DNA of 64,000 nucleotides. Source: CAYNNP01 sp964398215. Its GTDB lineage: Bacteria; Planctomycetota; Planctomycetia; Pirellulales; Pirellulaceae. Every line of letters begins with the position of its first letter. Position 1 is the first letter of the stretch. The notes beneath the pieces were generated by a model that ran no database searches, was not told where the DNA came from, and saw only the letters and a list, made by a program, of their open reading frames with translations. The DNA is taken from positions 5,609 through 69,608 of the forward strand of contig CAYNNP010000003.1 in NCBI GenBank assembly GCA_964398215.1, read 5' to 3'. A program made the translations under genes and the position numbers. Of the stretch, positions 8,500 to 17,210 are shown in pieces.

Positions 8500-9732
8500 G
8501 TGCAAGTCGTTGTAATCGGTGCTGGTGCGGCTGGACTGGTAGCTTCTGCGGAATCCGCGAGCCGCGGCACAAAAGTGATTTTGCTGGAAAAGAACACGAA
8601 AACAGGTGTCAAAATTTTGATGTCGGGTGGTACCCGCTGCAATTTGACGCACAACACCGATGCAAAGGGCATTACTGAAGCATTTGGACACGCGAGGCGG
8701 TTTTTGCAGCCCAGTGTCGGTGCGTTTTGCCCAGCCGACGTTGTTCAAATGTTCAATGGTTTGGGAGTTCGCACCAAAGTCGAATCGACTGGCAAAGTCT
8801 TTCCAGTCAGCAATCGGGCTGTTGAAGTCCGAGATGCCCTGCATCGCCAAGCCGTTGAAGCTGGCGTCGATATCCGCCTGCGGAGCGGTGTCGATTCGCT
8901 CAAGCAAAACGAGTCGGGGTCTTGGACGATCAAATCGGGGCCCAACCAAATCGATGCTGACCGGGTCATTGTTACCGCCGGCGGCAGAAGCTGGCCAGGT
9001 TGCGGGACGACCGGTGACGCCTATCAGTGGCTGGCAGAAATTGGGCACACAATTACTCGGACGCGGCCCGCACTGGTGCCCCTGGTCGGCGGACATCAAT
9101 GGACTCAAGAACTCTCGGGGATCACGGTGCCCGACTGTACCGCCAGTGTATTTCCAACTGCCGGAAAACAGAAACCGCTGATTCAGCGCCGCGCATCGTG
9201 GCTGTTCACGCACTTTGGATTCTCGGGTCCTGCCGCCATGGATGTAAGCGGCAAAATGACGGTAGCCGAATCCCTGAAAGATGTTCGTTTGCAGTTGGAC
9301 CTGATTCCCCAAATCAGTGAAGCTGAATTTCGCGAGACGCTGTCCAATCGCAGTGGTGATGGTGGACGCAAGAAACTGACCAACATCGTTTCGCAGTGGT
9401 TGCCTTCGCGGTTAGCTGAATCTTTGGTCCAAGAATCTGGCGGCGATCAAAGTCTTGCGGAACTTTCAAAAAGCTCGGCAAACAAATTGATCCAGGTTAC
9501 AAAGCAATTGCACTTACCTGTTAACGGCACACGCGGATTTGCGAAAGCAGAAGTCACCGCTGGCGGCGTGAGTCTCAAAGAGGTCGATCCGCGAACAATG
9601 GCCAGCCGCAAAGCAACCAATCTATTTATCGCGGGCGAAGTCTTAGACGTCGACGGATGGATCGGTGGTTACAACTTTCAAGCTGCTTTTAGCACCGGCC
9701 GTGCCGCTGGAATCGCCGCATCGCTCCCCTAG
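8500..9732 (+). CDS. NAD(P)/FAD-dependent oxidoreductase, HI0933/BaiN family
   Basis: This 410-residue flavoprotein opens with a Rossmann dinucleotide motif (VVVIGAGAAGLVASAE) and the family signature ILMSGGTRCNLTH at about residues 40-52. It also has AGGRSWPGCGTTGDAY in the middle and FIAGEVLDVDGWIGGYNFQAAFSTG at the end. The HI0933-like family includes BaiN and many enzymes of unknown substrate. No ATG lies in a suitable position, and the likely start is GTG at 8500. A 16-bp gap separates its stop from the convergent next gene. Confidence 0.92.
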   Translation: MQVVVIGAGAAGLVASAESASRGTKVILLEKNTKTGVKILMSGGTRCNLTHNTDAKGITEAFGHARRFLQPSVGAFCPADVVQMFNGLGVRTKVESTGKVFPVSNRAVEVRDALHRQAVEAGVDIRLRSGVDSLKQNESGSWTIKSGPNQIDADRVIVTAGGRSWPGCGTTGDAYQWLAEIGHTITRTRPALVPLVGGHQWTQELSGITVPDCTASVFPTAGKQKPLIQRRASWLFTHFGFSGPAAMDVSGKMTVAESLKDVRLQLDLIPQISEAEFRETLSNRSGDGGRKKLTNIVSQWLPSRLAESLVQESGGDQSLAELSKSSANKLIQVTKQLHLPVNGTRGFAKAEVTAGGVSLKEVDPRTMASRKATNLFIAGEVLDVDGWIGGYNFQAAFSTGRAAGIAASLP

Positions 9733-9748
9733 ATGCTGTGACGATTTA

Positions 9749-10294
9749 CTATGCTGAACCCTCCGATTCGAACAGAGGTGAAGACTCGTCTTGCCGCTTT
9801 TTCCGTGGGATGTACAACCAGACTAGGAAGACAACGCCAACTCCTGTCAAGACAACACGCATCGTCGATTGTATTTGCGTCAGCCTTTGTCGCTTCTCAA
9901 TTGCATCCCAATCTGCCGTCCAGACAACATGATAAGTTGGTCTCCAATCATTTGGATCTTCTTTCCATTCCCAATGAAACTGGACGGGAGTATCCAGCCA
10001 GGAAACGTTGACGTCTAATGGCATTCCTCTGTCAAAGTACATGGGACTACCAGTCATCCCCATCCAATCTGGAGACTCTATCCATTCCGACAAACCTAGA
10101 ATCTCAATGAGTTGTTCATCTACGATGGGCCTGGAGTCAATTGTTGAACTGGGCCGAGGGGCAGCCATCGAGATTTTCTTGGCCTCAAGCAATTTGGTGG
10201 CAGAAATTCCATTCGTCGCCGAGAACATCCATGCAACGACTATCGCAGCAACCAAGACGAATGCAAACAGATCTCTAAGTCGGAATTGAATCAT
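9749..10294 (-). CDS. hypothetical membrane-anchored protein
   Basis: This 181-residue protein begins with IQFRLRDLFAFVLVAAIVVAW. Basic residues before a single hydrophobic helix in an 'FRLRDL' context are common at the N-termini of planctomycete envelope proteins. A soluble central domain with several Trp residues follows, then a second transmembrane helix (VVLTGVGVVFLVWLY, about 145-160) and a short charged tail. The start at 10294 is preferred over 10330 because it places the basic N-terminus directly before the helix. Function is unknown. Confidence 0.75.
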   Translation of the reverse strand: MIQFRLRDLFAFVLVAAIVVAWMFSATNGISATKLLEAKKISMAAPRPSSTIDSRPIVDEQLIEILGLSEWIESPDWMGMTGSPMYFDRGMPLDVNVSWLDTPVQFHWEWKEDPNDWRPTYHVVWTADWDAIEKRQRLTQIQSTMRVVLTGVGVVFLVWLYIPRKKRQDESSPLFESEGSA

Positions 10295-10535
10295 GGAATC
10301 AACACAACGAATCGCGTTTTGAACGGCCACTGTGAATTGTAAGGGATTCGCAATGGCCCTTTAGGGCTTGTTGATTTATTTGCGTGACATATTTTTGTGA
10401 GCCGTTTTCAATCTGAGTCGTTTGTAGATTGGCATTCTCGCCTGATCTAAATCGTTTTTAAGTTCAGTCGGGCAGGAGTAGGAAGGAGTGCCAACCTACT
10501 TTGAAAATGATTCACCGTGCTGACGACGCATTGCT

Positions 10536-10648
10536 GCCGGAACAGCGCAAACGCACTTCATTGTGTCGCCGAGATTGCGCCTCGAATGACCATGTTTCTT
10601 GCGTTGGAAGTTCTGGCGATTGCTGCGTTTGCTCGGTCCGGCCTACAA
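10536..10648 (+). repeat. dispersed intergenic repeat, copy 1 (left outer arm diverged)
   Basis: This segment runs from GCCGGAACAGCGCAAACGC to GGTCCGGCCTACAA and matches the elements at 54865-55004 and, inverted, 51703-51843. The inner arm GCCGGAACAGCGCAAACG is complementary, with small gaps, to the 3' GCGTTTGCTCGGTCCGGC. The outer left arm TTGTAGGC, clear in the other two copies, is not recognisable here. It lies between the hypothetical membrane protein gene (start 10294) and the DUF2007 gene. No coding function is apparent. Confidence 0.8.
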
Positions 10649-10670
10649 AAAAACGGTTTGCTTTTGGTTG

Positions 10671-10931
10671 CTATTCCAGCGGTTCTTGTTTTAGCTCGCT
10701 GATAATTTGACGGGCCCTGTCTGCGTCTCTTTCCAACGTTTTGACTTGAACCATGCCGGGTGATTCGGCGCGGAAACCAGCCGTGAACCCTCCGACCACG
10801 GCCGCCTTGATACCTTCGTCGGCAAGCACCGATAGCAGTACCGTTGCACTGCCTTCGTCTGCACGCTCGGCAACCGTGACAAGCTTTTCGTTATCTAAGT
10901 TTTCGATAGTCTTATCGGGTTCGCTTGTCAT
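10671..10931 (-). CDS. DUF2007-like putative signal-transducing protein
   Basis: This 86-residue cytoplasmic protein contains KLVTVAERADEGSATVLLSVLADEGIKAAVVGG and MVQVKTLERDADRARQIISEL, matching the small ferredoxin-like DUF2007 family. That family is annotated as putative signal-transducing, with no established mechanism. The start at 10931 removes a 31-residue upstream extension that has no family resemblance. It sits downstream of the polytopic membrane protein gene on the same strand, and repeat copy 1 lies just beyond its stop. Confidence 0.82.
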   Translation of the reverse strand: MTSEPDKTIENLDNEKLVTVAERADEGSATVLLSVLADEGIKAAVVGGFTAGFRAESPGMVQVKTLERDADRARQIISELKQEPLE

Positions 10932-11058
10932 GGTTTTTCTTTCGTTGGTGAAGTGGGCGAAGAGCAAGGACATGTGCCATGGGCAATCTTTAGCTATTCG
11001 TTGATACCACAGAATACTTGGCAATTTCGATTCAAATCATCACAACAGGTGGTAAACG

Positions 11059-12102
11059 CTATTTTTTAAGTTCCGGTAGCGGCGTTGTGGGTTTGGGCTT
11101 GGGTTGCCAGATGTCTTCGATTTCTTGAGAGCCCGCGTCGTGCCGGAGCAGGAGATACACGCCGCCGACTAATGCCCAAAACATCGTTAGCATCATCACG
11201 ACAGGGTAGAACTGCAACATTTCAGCAACGCGATGCGCTGTCGCGTTTGCGCCGATGAATCCCAGAAATGATGTGACCAATGCCGAAGCGAATACCTGAA
11301 TCCCTATGGCCAAACTAACAACGACCAACAGCAAGCCGGTGATCAAGAACAAGTACAGCAACATTTTGATTGGCCGCCGATACAAATATTCGTAGCCACG
11401 ACTCAGACCATCCAATGAATCGGAGTCGCGTTCGTTGGACAATGCTGCCCAGCCAAGCGGTATTGCGAACAGCGATCCGAAGCCAAGGATTCCACATGGC
11501 AATGACAGGATCACCAAGAATAGAACGAGAACGGAATGCAAAACTGGAACCTCGGCGACAAAGTCAACAAAGAATCCGATCGCGGCCACCATCAGCGCAA
11601 ATAGCAACGCACAGATCAGTGGCACTGCGGCGACAAGCCAAGCGGTAGGCGCGATTCGAATTGAGCGACGACCAGCCATCGAGAGCGACGCCATCTCGCG
11701 ACCAGCTGTCAAAAGCGCACCTTGACGGGTCAAGAACAAGATGCAAGGCAGGCAACAAACAAGCGCCCAAACGATCGCCATGACCAGATTGCCGAGCGTG
11801 CCAGGTAGCTGCAATGGTTCAAGCAAGCTGGCCAGTGACATGACACTCGGATATTGATGTACCGGATGTTCATTGATTGCATCGACGTTTGGGATGAACC
11901 AACGTGAATGCACGGACCACCAGATTGCGAAAGTGATCGTGGTCAGGCCAACCATGATCGGCGACGCGGCGGCGCGAAGGGTTCGGCCGAGACGTAACCA
12001 CGGAAATAGATCAACCCACTCTCGCGTGCGTTCAAGCAATCCTCGTTCCGGATCGTAGCCAGAGTGTTGGTCGGGAGAATCCGATGAGTCGCTATCCGGC
12101 AT
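11059..12102 (-). CDS. polytopic membrane protein of unknown function
   Basis: This 347-residue protein has a polar N-terminus rich in Ser/Asp and about six to seven hydrophobic segments, including PIMVGLTTITFAIWW, WLVAAVPLICALLFALMVAA, VLVLFLVILSLPCGILG and MLLYLFLITGLLLVVVSLAIG. The C-terminal tail is Lys/Pro-rich. A conserved-looking cytoplasmic loop, SLDGLSRGYEYLYRRP, follows the fourth or fifth helix. It lies 64 bp downstream of the propeller/CBM9 gene on the same strand and may be co-transcribed with it. No transporter or enzyme motif was recognised. Confidence 0.8.
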   Translation of the reverse strand: MPDSDSSDSPDQHSGYDPERGLLERTREWVDLFPWLRLGRTLRAAASPIMVGLTTITFAIWWSVHSRWFIPNVDAINEHPVHQYPSVMSLASLLEPLQLPGTLGNLVMAIVWALVCCLPCILFLTRQGALLTAGREMASLSMAGRRSIRIAPTAWLVAAVPLICALLFALMVAAIGFFVDFVAEVPVLHSVLVLFLVILSLPCGILGFGSLFAIPLGWAALSNERDSDSLDGLSRGYEYLYRRPIKMLLYLFLITGLLLVVVSLAIGIQVFASALVTSFLGFIGANATAHRVAEMLQFYPVVMMLTMFWALVGGVYLLLRHDAGSQEIEDIWQPKPKPTTPLPELKK

Positions 12103-12166
12103 GTTTCTGATGAGAGTTCTGTAGTTGGGAATGAAGCTGAATCGTCATCAGCCTGCCGATAGGATT

Positions 12167-14782
12167 CTATTGGTTGACCGTGCCAACAAAGCGTACACGT
12201 TTCCAGTCGTTGGGGTTGGGCATGCATACGGGTGGCGATCGTTGACCGGCAGGAATGATGTTGATCCGAATGAACCAACTTTCGCCTTCCATAATCGGCA
12301 AACTAGCGAGATCGCGCCGGGCAATCGCGACTTCACTATCGATGCTGCCCTGAGTCGCCTGAGAAGCAACATACCAAGTTGGTTGCCACTCGGGTTGCGA
12401 ATCGATGGAGTCGTGAGTTCGGCCGTCAGCTGTGAACGTGAGTTGATAGGACGTAAAGAGGTCTCGATCGGTATCGATGCTTAGCTCGATGCGGTCACAC
12501 TGCGTCAAGTCTTTATCGCGTACCTTGGTCTGCTGAGCACCGTCTTGTGAGAGAGTCGTTAGTTGGTCGATCGGCGATCGAATTGCAAAATAGACATACT
12601 GATCATCAAACGCACATTGAACGGTCTTTGTGTTGCCAAGCAGTCGACTGTTCGATCGCCAGCAAGCATCGGACAGTTGACCATCTAGTCGAGGTCGGGT
12701 GCTCGTTTGCTTGGCGTTGATCAACCTTGGGCCGATAGGTTTCAGCAACCCCACCCAATCACCGTTTGAAGAGCTAAGCAGTCTTTTCAAGTTGCCGTTA
12801 TTTTGACCAGCCACTTGCAGTTCACCATCACTGGCTTGGCGTTTTCGTGCATCCGCTGCAAGCAGGTGCGCGGGATGAAACTCCCACACCAAGTCGATTT
12901 CGTTTCGAGCACGAGACCCTCTTCGCGTGTTCAGGACAACATTCGAAGGCTTGGTCTGAGGGACAAAGATGGGCACGTTCGCACTGGCTTGTCGGACTTG
13001 CGAATCCGATTGAAACGGAGAGATTGGCACCGATTCGACGGCTACGTTTTGCGTTTCGCTTGGGTTTGACCAAGTGCCCAGTGTTGGACGTAAACGCCGC
13101 CATTCGTCGCTGTTTTGGATCGCTGCCAATCGAACATTGGCGTATTGCGAGTGGCCAGTGTTTGGAAAACGATCGATGATCTCAGTCAAAATGGTTTCGC
13201 GAAAACCGGCGACGTCAAACACTGGTTGCTCGTTGGATATCAGTGCTTGATAGACCGTCCATGCCAATCGACTCCGGTCGGCCGCGGCGGCTTGATTGAG
13301 CAGAGTGCCAATGTTTTTGCGGAAACTGTCTTGATCGGAACTGTTCTCGAACAATAGCGATACTCTTTGGTCAAGCCGCAAACGGGCTTGTGCAATCTGC
13401 AGTTGTCGCCGAGAGGCGCCCTCGATCTTTGCTGACACCAATTGGCTGTTGCTAAGCGAAATTCCAGAAGTGATTGAGTCGCTGCGCAATCGACTGTTAG
13501 AAGAATCGTAGTGTGATTTGATCGCGATCGTACCGGGCGACCGGTCGTGCGGTGCCAGCATACTGAACGCGTCTTTCCAGAGGTCACTGACCAGCATGCC
13601 TAGACGTGGCAGCATGGCACTGTGATGCAGTATTGTGTCGCCGCGTCCAGAAAACGAATACGAACAGACGCGCTGCGCTCCGGCCGACACAGCGGCTTGA
13701 GTGAACGCGCGGCGGGTGTCAGCGTCCAGATTTGAATCTAGGACAATGACGCGAGGGCGATGAAGCGACATCCAAGTTTTTGCGACATCGTTGATATTGC
13801 TGCTGGCCGATTGGATTGCATCCACCGACGAGACACCCATTGTTGTAGCGACTTGGCGAATCAAGTCGCTGTTGTCGAATGTGGAATCGGCCGAACGCCA
13901 TTCACTGGGTTGGTCAAGCAGAAGGCTGATTCGGTTTTTGTTCTCAAGTGCTTCGCGCGCCAACAGCGGCCAAGCGACGTTTTGGCCATTAGCGACCATG
14001 ACAATGCTGGGCGATCGATCCTTGCCACGATGCACGACAAAGGGTTGGCCTGAGGCCGGGCGGTGAATGATCACTCCATGATCGCCGACTGCCCAAACGG
14101 ATTGGTTTGCGCCGTGAAAGACATCGCGAATCACGACCGAAATATCAACAAGGTTAAGCCAGGCTGCTTTTTGTGCTGGTGTTGGTTCGGGACGAATAGA
14201 CGGCGTTTCATGCGAAGCCGCCCATGTGCGCCCACGATCACGACTTTCAAAGACAACTGCCAGCGAAGCATTCGACCAATCACCACTGGCAACGATCGTT
14301 CCATCTTCGATCACTCTGACATGCCGCAGCCGAGGAAGTTCGACGTCGTCGGCGCGATACCACGATCGCCCACCATCCTTTGTGATCACAACGCAGCCGC
14401 GGCTGACATTGGTGATCGGATCGTAGGCACCACCAACAGCAAGAGCATGGCGATCATCCAACCAAGTCACGTCGTCCAGTTGGCAATCCACACTGCTTTC
14501 GACGACCGTCCATTCGCCTACCTCTGGGGCCAACCGCAAGATTGTTCCATTGGCACCAACGGCCAGTACAGTTTCGCGTTCGGCGGCGACGCCAAACAAA
14601 GCGGCATCGCCGCGCAGTTGTTGGCTGTGTGAATAGTCTGGCGGTTGGTAGAACGGCTGCGCCCAAACATTGGACTTGATCAAAACGGCAACCATTAGGA
14701 CTGCGATCAGCCTGAGGGTGCGCGCGAGTTGATTTGAGTTTGTCGTTTTAATTTCGATCGATATGCTCACGTCGCCATCCAT
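12167..14782 (-). CDS. exported BNR/propeller protein with C-terminal CBM9-like domain
   Basis: This 871-residue exported protein has a signal peptide around residues 18-41 (ending VWAQP). Residues about 45-290 contain BNR/Asp-box-like propeller repeats such as ITKDGGRSWYRAD and ESRDRGRTWAASHE, as in Ycf48- and sialidase-like propellers. A long middle region follows (about 300-680) with no recognised domain. Residues about 690-871 resemble a family 9 carbohydrate-binding module: RLDGQLSDACW, AFDDQYVYFAI, DRIELSIDTD and YQLTFTADGR. It may bind surface or extracellular polysaccharide. Its start overlaps the end of fluC by 16 bp, indicating shared transcription. Confidence 0.82.
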   Translation of the reverse strand: MDGDVSISIEIKTTNSNQLARTLRLIAVLMVAVLIKSNVWAQPFYQPPDYSHSQQLRGDAALFGVAAERETVLAVGANGTILRLAPEVGEWTVVESSVDCQLDDVTWLDDRHALAVGGAYDPITNVSRGCVVITKDGGRSWYRADDVELPRLRHVRVIEDGTIVASGDWSNASLAVVFESRDRGRTWAASHETPSIRPEPTPAQKAAWLNLVDISVVIRDVFHGANQSVWAVGDHGVIIHRPASGQPFVVHRGKDRSPSIVMVANGQNVAWPLLAREALENKNRISLLLDQPSEWRSADSTFDNSDLIRQVATTMGVSSVDAIQSASSNINDVAKTWMSLHRPRVIVLDSNLDADTRRAFTQAAVSAGAQRVCSYSFSGRGDTILHHSAMLPRLGMLVSDLWKDAFSMLAPHDRSPGTIAIKSHYDSSNSRLRSDSITSGISLSNSQLVSAKIEGASRRQLQIAQARLRLDQRVSLLFENSSDQDSFRKNIGTLLNQAAAADRSRLAWTVYQALISNEQPVFDVAGFRETILTEIIDRFPNTGHSQYANVRLAAIQNSDEWRRLRPTLGTWSNPSETQNVAVESVPISPFQSDSQVRQASANVPIFVPQTKPSNVVLNTRRGSRARNEIDLVWEFHPAHLLAADARKRQASDGELQVAGQNNGNLKRLLSSSNGDWVGLLKPIGPRLINAKQTSTRPRLDGQLSDACWRSNSRLLGNTKTVQCAFDDQYVYFAIRSPIDQLTTLSQDGAQQTKVRDKDLTQCDRIELSIDTDRDLFTSYQLTFTADGRTHDSIDSQPEWQPTWYVASQATQGSIDSEVAIARRDLASLPIMEGESWFIRINIIPAGQRSPPVCMPNPNDWKRVRFVGTVNQ

Positions 14783-15159
14783 GACTTCATTGCCCCACTC
14801 GCAATCATCAACACTGTCCAGCCAATCAATAGGTTTGCAGCCAAGTACAAGCCAGTCGCCGCCCAGCGACCGTCGGTCGCCAAGCCAGAGGATTCAGCAG
14901 CAAAGGTTGAAAACGTCGTTAGACCGCCAAGGAAACCTACTCGGATCGCCAGCGACAACCGTTCGTTTATCATGCCATCGAACTCAACGTAAACTGCTAA
15001 CGCGCCGATTGCGGCGCAGCCAAGAACGTTGGCGATCGTTGTACCCAGCAGCGAAGATCCACCCGGGACCGCTGCCGATCCGAGTGTGATCAAGTATCTC
15101 GATACTGATCCAAGTGCTCCGCCGGCCGCAACCGCGAGCATGTTGAGCCAAGTTGTCAT
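14767..15159 (-). CDS. crcB: FluC/CrcB fluoride channel
   Basis: This 130-residue protein has four hydrophobic segments and the FluC hallmarks GGALGSVSRY (residues 13-22), GTTIANVLGC (with Asn 44) and GFLGGLTTFSTF (75-86). These proteins form dual-topology dimers that export fluoride across the inner membrane. The length is normal. The upstream 200 bp was read for a fluoride riboswitch and none was recognised. The stop overlaps the start of the propeller/CBM9 gene by 16 bp. Confidence 0.95.
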   Translation of the reverse strand: MTTWLNMLAVAAGGALGSVSRYLITLGSAAVPGGSSLLGTTIANVLGCAAIGALAVYVEFDGMINERLSLAIRVGFLGGLTTFSTFAAESSGLATDGRWAATGLYLAANLLIGWTVLMIASGAMKSWMAT

Positions 15160-15365
15160 CCTGACAGCCCGATTGATTCAATGCTTGTTAAAGCTGTGAT
15201 ATTTCCGTTGTCTGATAGGTTCTAAGTTTCTGGTAGCCACGTAAACGTCAGTTTTTGGGGTGATCGGTGCCCACCCAAGTTTGGCTTGGACGTTGAAGTT
15301 ACAAATCGGCTAACCTGAAGGCTAGGTTTTGTCCCAAATCCCTACTTTTTACCCCTCTTTGAAGC

Positions 15366-17141
15366 ATGAGTACTACAAGCGCGTCCAGTGAAGCCAAGAC
15401 AATGACCGGTGCAGATATTTTGGTCAAATCTTTGGTCGACCACGGCGTGGAAGTGCTTTTCGCGTATCCGGGCGGATGCAGCATGCCAATGCACCAAGCC
15501 CTGACTCGCTATGGAGATTCCATTCGGACGATCTTGCCCAGGCACGAACAGGGTGGCGGCTTGGCGGCTCAGGGTTACGCACGAGCGACCGGCAAAGTTG
15601 GTGTTGCTATGGCGACCAGTGGTCCAGGCGCGACAAATTTGGTCACCGCAATTGCTGACGCCAAACTTGATAGCGTGCCGATGATTTGCATTACCGGGCA
15701 AGTCCCCACCAAAGCCATTGGCAGCGATGCGTTTCAAGAAACTCCGATGGTCGAAGTTTGCCGTGGGATTACCAAACATCACTACTTGGTGACGGATATC
15801 TCCGACCTACCGCGGATCATGAAAGAGGCTTTTCATGTTGCAGTTTCAGGTCGCCCTGGTCCCGTTTTGATCGACATGCCCAAAGACGTCCAGTTGGGCG
15901 ACTTGGTTCAAATCGATATGGACCCACCAATGAACCTGCCAGGCTACGAAGCCGTCACGCCAGCAGTTCCCAATGAAACGGTTCGCCAGATTGCGGCTGC
16001 GATCAAGCGGGCGCGGCGTCCAGTGATCTATGCCGGCGGCGGTATCATTTTGGGCGGAGCGAGCGAAGAGCTACGTGAGTTTGTCAGCAAGTCTGGCATC
16101 CCAATCGTGACGACGATCATGGGGATTGGGGCGATCGAGCCTGAGAACGAACACAGTTTGGATTGGCTGGGCATGCATGGTGCAGCGTATGCTAACTATG
16201 CAGTCCGTGACTGCGATTTGCTGATCGGCCTAGGTGTTCGCTTTGATGATCGTGTAACGGGTAAGGTCGAAAAATTTGCTAAAGACGCCAAGATTATTCA
16301 CGTCGATATCGATGCTTCTGAACTGAACAAGAACAAGGAAGCTCATATTCCTGTTCGCGGTGACGTAAAACCATTCTTGACCGAACTGAACAAGATCATT
16401 CAGAAACCGGACATTAGCGAATGGCAAAAACACTGTACGGAATTAAAGGCCAAATACCCACTGACGTACGACAAGGACTTTGACGGGATCTTGCAACAAC
16501 ATGCCGTCAAGGTTTTGAGCGACATCACATCAGAGATGAATACCTACATCACTGTTGGAGTTGGTCAGCACCAGATGTGGGCCGCCCAGTTCTACAAATT
16601 CCGCAAACCGCGGACTTGGCACAGCAGTAGTGGATTGGGCACGATGGGCTTTGGCCTGCCAGCGGCGATGGGTGTGCAAGCGGCCGTTCCAGATGCGTTG
16701 GTGATCGACATCGATGGTGATGGTAGTTTTCAAATGAACATCCAAGAACTAGCGACTTGCTTTTGCGAGCAGTTGCCAGTGAAAGTCTTCTTGCTGAACA
16801 ATCAGCACTTGGGGATGGTCGTTCAATGGGAAGATCGATTCATGGAGCGAAACCGCGCCCATACGTATCTTGGCCCCATCAATCACAAAGAAGCGTCTGG
16901 CAAGAGTGACGTGGATCGTTTTGCCTACGCCGAAGACCGGTATCCCGATTTCGTGAAAATCGCAAAGGGCTACGGATGCGGTGGCGCCTCGATCAAACAA
17001 AAATCGGACCTCGAAGGTGCGATTCGCGAAATGATTGAGTATCCCGGACCGTATGTTTTGGATGTCGAAGTGCCGTACCAAGAACACGTTTTGCCAATGA
17101 TTCCAGGCGGCATGACCGTGGACGATATGATTTTGGATTAA
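15366..17141 (+). CDS. ilvB: acetolactate synthase large subunit
   Basis: Acetohydroxyacid synthase is the first common step of valine, leucine and isoleucine synthesis, using thiamine diphosphate and FAD. Visible features are GADILVKSLVDHGVEVLFAYPGG at the N-terminus, RHEQGGG with catalytic Glu about 61, TSGPGATNLVT, and the central FAD-binding region. The ThDP motif starts GDGSFQMNIQELAT and ends with LLNN at about 455-485. At 591 residues it is slightly longer than typical. No ilvN regulatory subunit follows; the next gene is a purine nucleoside phosphorylase. Confidence 0.96.
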   Translation: MSTTSASSEAKTMTGADILVKSLVDHGVEVLFAYPGGCSMPMHQALTRYGDSIRTILPRHEQGGGLAAQGYARATGKVGVAMATSGPGATNLVTAIADAKLDSVPMICITGQVPTKAIGSDAFQETPMVEVCRGITKHHYLVTDISDLPRIMKEAFHVAVSGRPGPVLIDMPKDVQLGDLVQIDMDPPMNLPGYEAVTPAVPNETVRQIAAAIKRARRPVIYAGGGIILGGASEELREFVSKSGIPIVTTIMGIGAIEPENEHSLDWLGMHGAAYANYAVRDCDLLIGLGVRFDDRVTGKVEKFAKDAKIIHVDIDASELNKNKEAHIPVRGDVKPFLTELNKIIQKPDISEWQKHCTELKAKYPLTYDKDFDGILQQHAVKVLSDITSEMNTYITVGVGQHQMWAAQFYKFRKPRTWHSSSGLGTMGFGLPAAMGVQAAVPDALVIDIDGDGSFQMNIQELATCFCEQLPVKVFLLNNQHLGMVVQWEDRFMERNRAHTYLGPINHKEASGKSDVDRFAYAEDRYPDFVKIAKGYGCGGASIKQKSDLEGAIREMIEYPGPYVLDVEVPYQEHVLPMIPGGMTVDDMILD

Positions 17142-17210
17142 CCTTTTGGCGGCGGCTTGAACATCACTTTCAATTCTATCTGTCATTGAATGGGCGAAAG
17201 CCCTTGTACC

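Noticed and set aside
8442..8510. 22-codon ORF beginning MTSSRTSEG before the flavoprotein gene
   Set aside because: Too short, no ribosome site and no conserved feature; it overlaps the GTG start region.
10465..10495. GGGCAGGAGTAGGAAG resembling the 60245 hairpin arm
   Set aside because: Only a short match with no complementary arm nearby; could be chance or a decayed copy.
12803..13179. Plus-strand frames inside the propeller/CBM9 gene
   Set aside because: They are shadows of a well-supported minus-strand gene.
15160..15365. Fluoride riboswitch before fluC/crcB
   Set aside because: The conserved GGNGAUGG and pseudoknot elements could not be found on the minus strand.
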